A stretch of 64,000 bases of DNA from an uncultured Alistipes sp. (lineage in GTDB: Bacteria > Bacteroidota > Bacteroidia > Bacteroidales > Rikenellaceae), in NCBI GenBank assembly GCA_900549685.1, contig UROX01000001.1, positions 1-64,000 of the forward strand. Direction: 5' to 3'. Position numbers and translations under genes: made by a program. Numbering within the stretch: position 1 is the first letter of the stretch; each line of letters starts with the position of its first letter. Shown here piece after piece: positions 1 to 6,693 of the stretch. The notes below the pieces were generated by a model that did no database searches, had not been told where the DNA came from, and saw only the letters and a program-made list of their open reading frames with translations.

Positions 1-9
1 GGCTAATTT

Positions 10-1287
10 ATGAAAAAGACCATCTTTACCGGCGCGGGCGTTGCCATCGTGACCCCGATGAATCCGGATGAATCCATCAATTTTGACCGACTGGGTCAGA
101 TCATCGACAGCCAGATCGAAAATGGCACCGATGCTATCGTTATCTGCGGCACAACCGGTGAATCCGCTACCATGACCGATCAGGAACATGTGGACTGCAT
201 CGAATATGCTGTAAAACGTGTAAACGGCCGCGTTCCGGTCGTTGCAGGCGCTGGCAGCAACCACACCTCCTATGCTGTATGGATGTCCAAAGAAGCAAAA
301 CGGGTTGGCGCAGATGCTCTTCTCCACGTTACTCCATATTACAACAAAACTTCTCAGACAGGTCTCATCCGTCACTTTAACGCAGTTGCGGACGCGACCG
401 ACCTGCCGATCATCCTGTACAATGTTCCATCCCGTACCGGTGTCAACATCACCCCTGCTACCTATCGGGAGCTTGCAAAACATCCGAATATCGTTGCAGC
501 CAAAGAGGCTAGCGGCAACATCTCTCAGATTGCGCAGATCGCACAGGCTTGCGGCGATGAGCTGGATCTTTATTCGGGCAACGATGACCAGATTGTTCCT
601 CTGCTTTCTTTGGGTGCAAAGGGCGTTATCTCGGTTCTTTCCAACATTATGCCACGCGAAACTCACGACATCTGCCGTCTGTTCTTTGAAGGAAAGATTG
701 CAGAAAGCCGTGCACTTCAGTTAAAACTCCTGCCGCTGATCAATGCGCTTTTCTCTGACGTAAATCCAATTCCTGTCAAGGAAGCCATGAATATGATGGG
801 CTGGGAGTGCGGCGAATGCCGTCTGCCTCTGGTTTCGATGCAGCCGCAGGCAAAAGAACACCTGCGCGTTCTGATGCAGGAACAGGGCCTGATGCAGGTA
901 ATCCGCGAACGGGTGCCCGAAGGCGTACCCTACGTGGGGTGGAGCGCGGGCAGCAACGTGGCCTGTCCCACGATCTGCACGACCAACGACATGCCCATCG
1001 TCGAGCCGGCTTCGTTCAACGCGGCGGGCCTGATCCCCTTCCAGATCAATCCGCATTATCTGGATGCCCATCCCGACGGCCATGCCGGCGAGACGCGCGA
1101 GCAGCGGATTCTGGAATACATCGCGGCCAATCCGGGAATGTACGTCGCAGGGCTGCGTGAGGGTTGTATGCTGAAATTCGAAAACGGGATGCTGACACTC
1201 GTAGGCAGCCGTCCCATGCGTATCTTCCGTCAGGGCGAGAAGCCTTACGAGGTGAATGCGGGCGACGACCTGAGTTTCCTGCTGTAA
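10..1287 (+). CDS. dapA: Chimeric frame: 4-hydroxy-tetrahydrodipicolinate synthase (DapA) fused to the tail of aspartyl dipeptidase E
   Basis: Residues 1 to about 296 are a complete DapA, which condenses pyruvate with aspartate semialdehyde for lysine and diaminopimelate synthesis. Visible are the CGTTGES substrate loop (residues 47-52), Tyr137 in YNVPSRTG and the Schiff-base Lys165 in AAKEASGN. Its closest feel is clostridial DapA, which normally stops at this point. Here the frame continues without a stop into residues 297-425, which belong to PepE (peptidase S51). Base composition changes at the same place: bases 301-360 are 47% GC and 1021-1080 are 63% GC by hand count. The two halves therefore come from different backgrounds. 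A single bifunctional enzyme is unlikely because the PepE half lacks its first ~100 residues. Assembly chimera is the favoured explanation; in-frame recombination is the alternative. Confidence 0.85.
   Translation: MKKTIFTGAGVAIVTPMNPDESINFDRLGQIIDSQIENGTDAIVICGTTGESATMTDQEHVDCIEYAVKRVNGRVPVVAGAGSNHTSYAVWMSKEAKRVGADALLHVTPYYNKTSQTGLIRHFNAVADATDLPIILYNVPSRTGVNITPATYRELAKHPNIVAAKEASGNISQIAQIAQACGDELDLYSGNDDQIVPLLSLGAKGVISVLSNIMPRETHDICRLFFEGKIAESRALQLKLLPLINALFSDVNPIPVKEAMNMMGWECGECRLPLVSMQPQAKEHLRVLMQEQGLMQVIRERVPEGVPYVGWSAGSNVACPTICTTNDMPIVEPASFNAAGLIPFQINPHYLDAHPDGHAGETREQRILEYIAANPGMYVAGLREGCMLKFENGMLTLVGSRPMRIFRQGEKPYEVNAGDDLSFLL
898..1287 (+). pseudogene. pepE: 3' part of pepE (aspartyl dipeptidase E, peptidase family S51), N-terminus missing
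   Basis: This is the C-terminal ~130 residues of a dipeptidase that cleaves Asp-X dipeptides in the cytoplasm; the family is usually about 230 residues. All three catalytic residues of the family are downstream of the junction: Ser312 (GWSAGSN), Asp327 (TTNDMPIV) and His349 (INPHYLD), numbered in the fused frame. The GETREQR signature is also intact. The first ~100 residues, including the N-terminal beta-sheet, are absent and replaced by DapA. Composition and codon use match the rest of the window, so this half belongs to the host chromosome. yraN follows after 15 bases, so the normal gene pair was probably pepE-yraN. Confidence 0.85.
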
Positions 1288-1302
1288 CGTTCCGTCGGAA
1301 TC

Positions 1303-1674
1303 ATGGCGCTTTCGTCGAACATGGAGACCGGGCTGCGGGCTGAAGAGGCCGCAGCCCGCTTTCTGCTTTCGGAGGGATTCCGGCTGCTGCACCGCAACTG
1401 GCGCAGCGGACGGTACGAGCTGGACATCGTGGCCGAACGGGACGGAGTGCTCCATATCGTGGAGGTCAAGTGCCGCCGCGACGGAGGGCTGACGATGCCC
1501 GAGGAGGCGATGACCCGGGCCAAATTCCGGTCTTTGTTTCGTGCGGCGGAACAGTATATCGCTCTCTACGGTCTGGATATGGACACGCAGTTCGATCTGA
1601 TAAGCGTCCTGTACGATGCCGGCGGCGGATACCGGTTGCAGTATATCCCCGAGGTGATGACGCCGCATTGGTAA
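1303..1674 (+). CDS. yraN: YraN family (UPF0102) endonuclease-like protein
   Basis: A 123-residue protein with the YraN signature: an N-terminal helix with GLRAEEAAARFL, then the core ELDIVAERDGVLHIVEVKCR at about residues 46-65. This is the restriction-endonuclease-like D-(x)n-ExK fold. The family is widespread but its cellular role is poorly defined; links to Holliday-junction-type nucleases rest on fold similarity. Length is typical. It starts 15 bases after the pepE stop, so the two were probably co-transcribed. The first ATG (MALSSNMETG) is used; Met7 is also possible and closer to where many family members begin. Confidence 0.85.
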   Translation: MALSSNMETGLRAEEAAARFLLSEGFRLLHRNWRSGRYELDIVAERDGVLHIVEVKCRRDGGLTMPEEAMTRAKFRSLFRAAEQYIALYGLDMDTQFDLISVLYDAGGGYRLQYIPEVMTPHW

Positions 1675-2361
1675 ACAGCGAGAGCAGTGTGTTTGCGGAT
1701 CGGGCAGAGGAGGGCAAAACGAACCGGGAATTCGTAAGGCTGAGTCTCCGGCCTTGCCTTTATCCGGAAAGGTAACATCCTCGATAGAGATACGGGCGAG
1801 CGCTCCTTTCCCGCAAAGGGCCGAAAATCGGCCGCGGAAAGTCGAGCTGCCCGGCCGCCTTTTCGGATCGACCGATGCCTGCGACTTGCGTGCCGCTGCG
1901 AGGAATCTGCCGGCAAATACCCGAAGCGATTGTCGCAGCGAACGGTCCCCCGGAATATAAATCGGGCCGCCGCAAACGGAGAGAGAAGTTCCCCGTGAAA
2001 GTGCGGTATACACTCTATTTTATTCGGACGATACCTTTTAAACGATTTCCCAGCCGCGGGCTTCCGCAGGATAAGGGGAGAGCGCTATCGTTCCGTCGTT
2101 TTAAGGGAGCAAGGTCCCTCTGTTGCCCGATAATTTTTCGAAACGACAGACCGGATGAAAAAAGCACGGATATGCTTCGCCGCATCGGCGGAGTAAGGAC
2201 GAAGGCGTTCCGGATCGTTGTCTCCGGTCGGGGAATCGGCTCCGCCCGTCTGCGCGGCCGAGATCATGCACGCTGCGGACGCCAGCGGCCGAATGCGATC
2301 CGACAGCACATGCGAGCAATATGATCGCGATCCTGTCGCGCAGCATGAAGCGGAATCGCGG
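1675..2361. other. Gene-free intergenic stretch (~690 bases)
   Basis: The space between the yraN stop and the HAD gene stop (convergent genes) holds only short frames with no family resemblance. I found no tRNA, no strong T-tailed hairpin and no Bacteroidetes -7 element followed by a gene. GC content stays high, so stop codons are rare and the open frames here are not informative. Confidence 0.5.
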
Positions 2362-3060
2362 TTACAGCAAAGCGGGCAATTCGTCCAGCGAGCGTATCTC
2401 GAGCGTCGGTTTTTCCTGTCCGGCCGGTTTCCCCGCCGGATTGAACCATACCGAGTCGATTCCGGATCGGACGGCGCCTATGATGTCGGTCTCGTAGTCG
2501 TCGCCGACCATGAGTACCTGCTCGCGTCCGACGCCGGCCCGGCACAGGGCATATTCGAAGATGACCGACGAGGGTTTGTTGGCGCCGGCATCCTCGGAAC
2601 AGACGATACCCCGAAAACAGTCGCTCAGGCCGCAGTTGGCCAGTTTGATGTGCTGCACTTCGGCGAAGCCGTTGGTCACGATGTACATCGGATAACGTGC
2701 GGCGAGCGTGCCGGCCACCTGCCGGGCATGGGAAATCAGGTTCGTGAACGTCGGGGCGAGCCGCACGTAAGCGTCGCTCAACGCACGGGTCAGCTCCGCG
2801 TCGCGGATGCCGATTCCGGCGAGCATCTCCTCGAAACGCGTGTCGCGCAATACCTCGCGGGAGACTTTCCCGTCGCGGTACTCGTCCCACAGCCGTGCGT
2901 TGCTCGCAGCGTAGAGCGAAAAACAGGTTTCGAAATCGGCACCGGAACGTTCCAGTCCGTATCGGGTATACATCACGCGCAACGCTTCCTTCTGGTTGAG
3001 GTCCACGTTCCAGAGCGTGCGATCAAGGTCGAAAAACAGACAGTCGTATTTTTTCACCAT
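2362..3060 (-). CDS. HAD-superfamily hydrolase, YjjG-type pyrimidine nucleotidase
   Basis: A 232-residue haloacid dehalogenase phosphatase. Motif I is FFDLDRTLWN near the N-terminus (nucleophile Asp in DLDRT), motif II is VTNGF, motif III Lys lies in GANKPSSVIF, and motif IV is VGDDYETDI. The helical cap and overall length fit the YjjG/YfnB group, which dephosphorylates non-canonical pyrimidine nucleotides and so cleans the nucleotide pool; substrate is inferred from the family. The start at 3060 (MVKKYD) is chosen over an upstream ATG because it lies about 21 bases after a consensus -7 element (3082-3089, reading leftward) and directly precedes motif I. Confidence 0.8.
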   Translation of the reverse strand: MVKKYDCLFFDLDRTLWNVDLNQKEALRVMYTRYGLERSGADFETCFSLYAASNARLWDEYRDGKVSREVLRDTRFEEMLAGIGIRDAELTRALSDAYVRLAPTFTNLISHARQVAGTLAARYPMYIVTNGFAEVQHIKLANCGLSDCFRGIVCSEDAGANKPSSVIFEYALCRAGVGREQVLMVGDDYETDIIGAVRSGIDSVWFNPAGKPAGQEKPTLEIRSLDELPALL

Positions 3061-3068
3061 GCTTTGCG

Positions 3069-3089
3069 TATCTTTGCGCCTCAAAGATA
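3069..3089. promoter_or_regulatory. Face-to-face -7 promoter elements for the divergent HAD and DMT genes
   Basis: TATCTTTG at 3069-3076 reads rightward and its exact complement CAAAGATA at 3082-3089 is the same element reading leftward, separated by 5 bases. Both match TAnnTTTG. The leftward one has TTTG (3110-3113) 20 bases further out; the rightward one lacks a clear -33 box. The start codons lie 19-21 bases from their elements. Confidence 0.7.
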
Positions 3090-3095
3090 ACGTCT

Positions 3096-4031
3096 ATGAA
3101 CGCAAAGGCCAAAGGGTATGTGCTGGGGGCGGTCGCTGCGGCGACCTACGGGATGAACCCGTTGTTCGCCCTGCCGCTTTACGAGGCGGGTATGGATCCC
3201 GACTCAGTCCTCTTTTTCCGCTATCTGTTCGCCATCCCGTTGCTGGGTGTCATGCTCCGGGCGAGAGGACGGAGGCTCGGCGTATCCCGCCGGCAGCTGC
3301 CCGTTCTGATCGCAATGGGACTGTTGGTCGCCCTCTCCTCCCTCGCCCTGTTCCAGAGTTACAATTACATGGATGCGGGCATCGCCTCGACGCTGCTGTT
3401 CGTCTATCCGGTCATGGTGGCGCTGATGATGGCTGTCGTCTGCAAGGAAAAGCCCTCGGTGCAGACGGTCGTGTGCATCCTGCTGGTTTCGGTCGGCATC
3501 GGACTGCTCTACAAGGGCAGCGACGGAGCGACCCTCTCTCCGGTCGGCATGATACTGGTGTTCGTCTCGTCGTTTTCCTATGCGCTCTATATCGTCGGTG
3601 TCAATCGCACGTCCCTGAAAGACATGGCGACGCTCAAGGTCGCCTTCTACGTACTGCTTTTCGGACTGTCGCTGTTCGTGGTCCGGCTCGGCATGAACGG
3701 CGGGCTGCATCTGCCCGGACAATGGTATCTGTGGGGCAACCTGCTCGCACTGGCCGTTTTTCCGACAGCCGTATCTTTCGTCTGCACCACCGGGGCGATC
3801 CGGTACATCGGGTCCACACCGACAGCCATTCTGGGTGCGCTGGAACCTGTGACGGCGGTAGTTTTCGGCATTACCGTTTTCGGCGAGACGCTGACGCTCC
3901 GCGAGGGGATCGGTCTGGCGACGATCGTGGCGGCCGTCTCCGGTGTCGTGGCCGGCGAACGTATGGCTGTCTGGACGGTCCGTCTGCGGAAACTGTTTCC
4001 GAAGGTGCCGGTCGGCAACAGGCGGAAATGA
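3096..4031 (+). CDS. EamA/RhaT-type drug/metabolite transporter
   Basis: A 311-residue inner-membrane protein with about ten hydrophobic segments arranged as two repeated EamA halves (roughly residues 8-140 and 150-290). Features typical of the DMT superfamily include the proline-rich YGMNPLFALPLY start and the glycine-rich GSTPTAILGALEPVTAVVFG near the end. The family exports amino acids, nucleobases or other small metabolites; the substrate cannot be read from sequence. It is divergent from the HAD nucleotidase and shares overlapping promoters with it, so the two may be used in alternation. A perfect hairpin at 4341-4364 is the likely end of the transcript. Confidence 0.85.
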   Translation: MNAKAKGYVLGAVAAATYGMNPLFALPLYEAGMDPDSVLFFRYLFAIPLLGVMLRARGRRLGVSRRQLPVLIAMGLLVALSSLALFQSYNYMDAGIASTLLFVYPVMVALMMAVVCKEKPSVQTVVCILLVSVGIGLLYKGSDGATLSPVGMILVFVSSFSYALYIVGVNRTSLKDMATLKVAFYVLLFGLSLFVVRLGMNGGLHLPGQWYLWGNLLALAVFPTAVSFVCTTGAIRYIGSTPTAILGALEPVTAVVFGITVFGETLTLREGIGLATIVAAVSGVVAGERMAVWTVRLRKLFPKVPVGNRRK

Positions 4032-4321
4032 TCGTGGCCCGACAGGCGAACCGGTAAAACCGGCCTTGTCGCTTCCTGCCAGACCTGCCGGCAGAGGAGT
4101 GCATACCGTATTCCCGCATCGTGTCCCGTGCGATTGTCGTATCCTTAAAATCCGAACGACCGGCCTGTTTCCCGCTCCGGCCGATGGGATCGCGGCCTGT
4201 ACGGGTCCCGTGCCCGGAACGGCGCCGTTTACGGCCGCTGTCCCGGAAGGTCCGGGCGGGTGTCCGGCAGCGACAAATACCGGTGCTCCGAAATAAATCC
4301 TTGTGTGCCGTTTTTTGCTCC

Positions 4322-4337
4322 GTTTATAATTATAAAC
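4322..4337. repeat. 16-bp perfect AT-rich palindrome
   Basis: The sequence GTTTATAATTATAAAC is its own reverse complement. It lies four bases before the hairpin at 4341-4364 and stands out from GC-rich surroundings. It could be part of a bidirectional terminator, giving a U-rich tail for leftward transcription, or a protein-binding site. Confidence 0.5.
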
Positions 4338-4340
4338 AGA

Positions 4341-4364
4341 GCGCACACGAAGTTTCGTGTGCGC
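4341..4364. terminator. Probable bidirectional terminator hairpin
   Basis: Perfect 11-bp stem (GCGCACACGAA pairing with TTCGTGTGCGC) with a 2-base loop, between the convergent DMT gene (ends 4031) and secreted-protein gene (ends 4418). Leftward transcripts meet a T/A-rich tract straight after the stem. Rightward transcripts have no good T-run. Confidence 0.6.
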
Positions 4365-4417
4365 CCGTTCGTCCGGATTTTTCCAAAAGACGTGGTGTAT
4401 GCCGGATGTCCGATCCG

Positions 4418-5137
4418 TTATTTCTGTTCCGAAAGGTACTCGTCGTAGAAGCGCAGGAACAGCGTGGGGTCTTCAATCAATTCCTTGATGTGGGCCTTTT
4501 TCTCTTTGCCTTTATAGAAATATTCCGTGATTTTATTTTCCAGTTCCGGCTGGTCTTTTTTGAACAGGGCTTTCATGATCTGCATTTCCAGCGCTTTATC
4601 CTTCATAATGTAATACACGATGTTGCTGCGTTCCTGATCGTGAAACCGCACGCCCCGGTACGTGGCGATGTAAGTGCGGGATCGGCCGTTGGGCAGAGGT
4701 ACCGAAGCGTAGCCTCTCCAGCGGTAGAGTGTGGCGTTGTCGCCCTCTTTTTCGACGATCATCAGCATCTTGGTCGTGTGGTAGCGGTCTTTGAGGTTCG
4801 GCTGGATCAGGTCGTGCGATTCCCAGCGCATGCCGGCCGGTTCGGCTTCCGAGGCTTCGACGAAAACGATGTTGTCGATGTCGTCGGCCGTGTATTTGGT
4901 TGCCTCGTCGCCTTTGGCATCCGGCGAGGGAACGATCTTGAGCGAATAGTTGGCCTTTTTGAGCGAATAGGCGTTCACTTCCCAGTTACGGTGGATGTAT
5001 CCGTCCACCTTTTCGCCGGAGTTGAGCGTGATGATGACGTGGCGGAATTCCTGATCTTCGGGTTTCTTGGCTTCGGCCCGAGAGACGATACCGAACAGAA
5101 CGAGGGCAGAACAAACTGCGGCGAGGAAAGGTTTCAT
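4418..5137 (-). CDS. Secreted protein of unknown function, paralogue of the 5306-5929 gene
   Basis: A 239-residue protein with a clear signal peptide (MKPFLAAVCSALVLFGIVSRAEA) and no lipobox, so probably periplasmic. It belongs to no family I can name. Early in the mature protein is an LNSGEKVDGYI segment, followed by a TKYTADDIDNIVFV segment. The same order (LKDGTRVEYT, then TTYLPSDIDSIVCW) occurs in the neighbour upstream, so the two appear to be diverged tandem duplicates. The C-terminal 70 residues are charged and helical. It lies 168 bases downstream of the paralogue on the same strand; no separate consensus promoter was seen. Confidence 0.75.
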   Translation of the reverse strand: MKPFLAAVCSALVLFGIVSRAEAKKPEDQEFRHVIITLNSGEKVDGYIHRNWEVNAYSLKKANYSLKIVPSPDAKGDEATKYTADDIDNIVFVEASEAEPAGMRWESHDLIQPNLKDRYHTTKMLMIVEKEGDNATLYRWRGYASVPLPNGRSRTYIATYRGVRFHDQERSNIVYYIMKDKALEMQIMKALFKKDQPELENKITEYFYKGKEKKAHIKELIEDPTLFLRFYDEYLSEQK

Positions 5138-5305
5138 AGTCGTTTATTTTAATTTAAAAAGATTGGGCGTCGCTTTTCGTCGGAGTCGCTCCGGACGGAA
5201 TGTCGGAATCGCCTTCTGCCGTCCAGAGGCTTGCCGTCGCCGGCGAACGGAGACTTGCCGAAACGATCTTCGTCCGGAATCGGCGTCCGCGGCTCCGGTT
5301 TAGCT

Positions 5306-5929
5306 TTACCGGTTTGCAGGAACATAATCCCCGAGCATGCTCAGTGTTTTAGAACGGATACTGCTCGACTGGCGGATGCGCTCGCACAATTCCGGATCGT
5401 CGGCGATGTATTCGCAAATCCGCCGGCGGAAGGCGTCGTTCGAATTGCTTTCCAGACTTCCGATCGAATACGGTGCGCTTTCTCCGCTTTTCTGGAGATA
5501 ATACGACATTTTCGTCTTGTTGAACGTTTTCTGTTTATAAAGAGCACGCATGCCTCCGCTGGAGTAAAGAGTATAACCTTTTTTGGCGTACAGGTAGACC
5601 CGGATGTGGGGATTCTCGACATAGACCCAGCTCCAGCCCACCGAAGGGACGAAGCATATCTTGCGCGGATATTCCTTGCCCTGCGGATGCCAGCAGACAA
5701 TCGAATCGATGTCCGAGGGAAGGTAGGTCGTTTTTTCTTTTTCTTTCTGTTTCGAGAAAGCGTTCCGGAAAGCCTTCAGCTTCAGCGATTGGCGGGGCAG
5801 TTCGATCCGGTCGCGACCGGTGTATTCGACGCGTGTGCCGTCTTTGAGGTAGATGATGCCTTCGGCCAGCCCCGCACGGAGCGTACCGGCGCCGCAGAGC
5901 AGCAGAACGAACAGCAGACAGGTTCTCAT
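5306..5929 (-). CDS. Secreted protein of unknown function, paralogue of the 4418-5137 gene
   Basis: A 207-residue protein starting at MRTCLLFVLLLCGAGTLRAG, a typical signal peptide ending near Ala19. The mature part carries LKDGTRVEYTGRDRIELP, a lysine-rich stretch (KQKEKEKTTYLPSDIDSIVCW), aromatic beta-strand-like segments and a C-terminal helical region (RRICEYIADDPELCERI) resembling the end of its neighbour. Function is unknown. The start at 5929 is preferred because the signal peptide begins there and a TATCTTTG element (6004-6011, leftward) lies about 75 bases upstream. The DG-V pattern resembles a small beta-barrel, but this is only an impression. Confidence 0.75.
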   Translation of the reverse strand: MRTCLLFVLLLCGAGTLRAGLAEGIIYLKDGTRVEYTGRDRIELPRQSLKLKAFRNAFSKQKEKEKTTYLPSDIDSIVCWHPQGKEYPRKICFVPSVGWSWVYVENPHIRVYLYAKKGYTLYSSGGMRALYKQKTFNKTKMSYYLQKSGESAPYSIGSLESNSNDAFRRRICEYIADDPELCERIRQSSSIRSKTLSMLGDYVPANR

Positions 5930-6636
5930 ATCGGATATGTTTCGGGTTTTCGCGCATGGCCGTCCGCAACGAAGAGACATCGGACGGTTAAGGAATTACT
6001 GAACAAAGATAATGAAAAATCTTTCCGAAATGCGTTCCGGCAGTCGTCTGCGGACGATACGAACTGCCGTTCCTGCCAAGAATCGCCGAAAAGCCGGCGG
6101 CAGCGGCCGGCGCAAGAAGCGGAAGCCTCCGGCACAGTCGGCGCACCCCGTTCGCTCCGCCGGCCGCTCCGGCCAAAATCCGTTTTTGCGGACAGAAGCT
6201 CTTTCGTTTCCGTTATGTATCAGAAAAAAAGTGCATTCCACACCGGCAAACGGCAGCAGGACGATGGTCCGCATCCATCGGACCGCCCCGTTTTCGGGTC
6301 ATGCCCGCTGCATCCATCGGGAGCGAACGATATACCGGAAAGGAGAAGATACGCATCCATATCCGCCCGGATCGACGATTTTATCGGATTGCGTACGAAA
6401 GCAAAAAATAAATTGTTTTTGACATTTTTCACCGGGCGATCCGACGATGCCGCACCCATATCGGACGGACGATTCGTCTTCCGGCTGCAGAAAACGAGTA
6501 TCTGCCCGGACGGTCCCCGGCAGATCGGCCGCTGCTTGTCCGGAGAAAAGACCGAATACAGGTCTTCTCCCGCTGTTTCCCCATCGGACCGTCGGCGGTC
6601 GGAGGCAGACTTCGGGACGGAACCGGAAAAACGACC
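5930..6636. other. Gene-free stretch between leuS and the secreted paralogues
   Basis: About 700 bases with no credible gene. It contains the leftward promoter element at 6004-6011. It ends at the leuS terminator hairpin. I see no RNA gene here. Confidence 0.5.
6004..6011 (-). promoter_or_regulatory. -7 promoter element for the secreted paralogue pair
   Basis: Reads TATCTTTG on the minus strand, an exact TAnnTTTG match in locally AT-rich DNA, about 75 bases upstream of the ATG at 5929. No clear -33 box. Confidence 0.55.
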
Positions 6637-6667
6637 GGGGCCGGAAGCGTCGAAAACTTCCGGCCCC
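6637..6667 (-). terminator. leuS terminator hairpin
   Basis: An 11-bp perfect GC-rich stem (GGGGCCGGAAG with CTTCCGGCCCC) and a 9-base loop, starting 27 bases after the leuS stop. On the minus strand it is followed after a few bases by TTTTT. Confidence 0.65.
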
Positions 6668-6693
6668 GAGGACGTATGCGGTCTGCGGACGGA

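Noticed and set aside
10..897. Horizontal transfer of a clostridial dapA as a functional gene
   Set aside because: No stop codon, no mobile element and an abrupt in-frame join to half of another gene make an assembly chimera simpler. It cannot be excluded from sequence alone.
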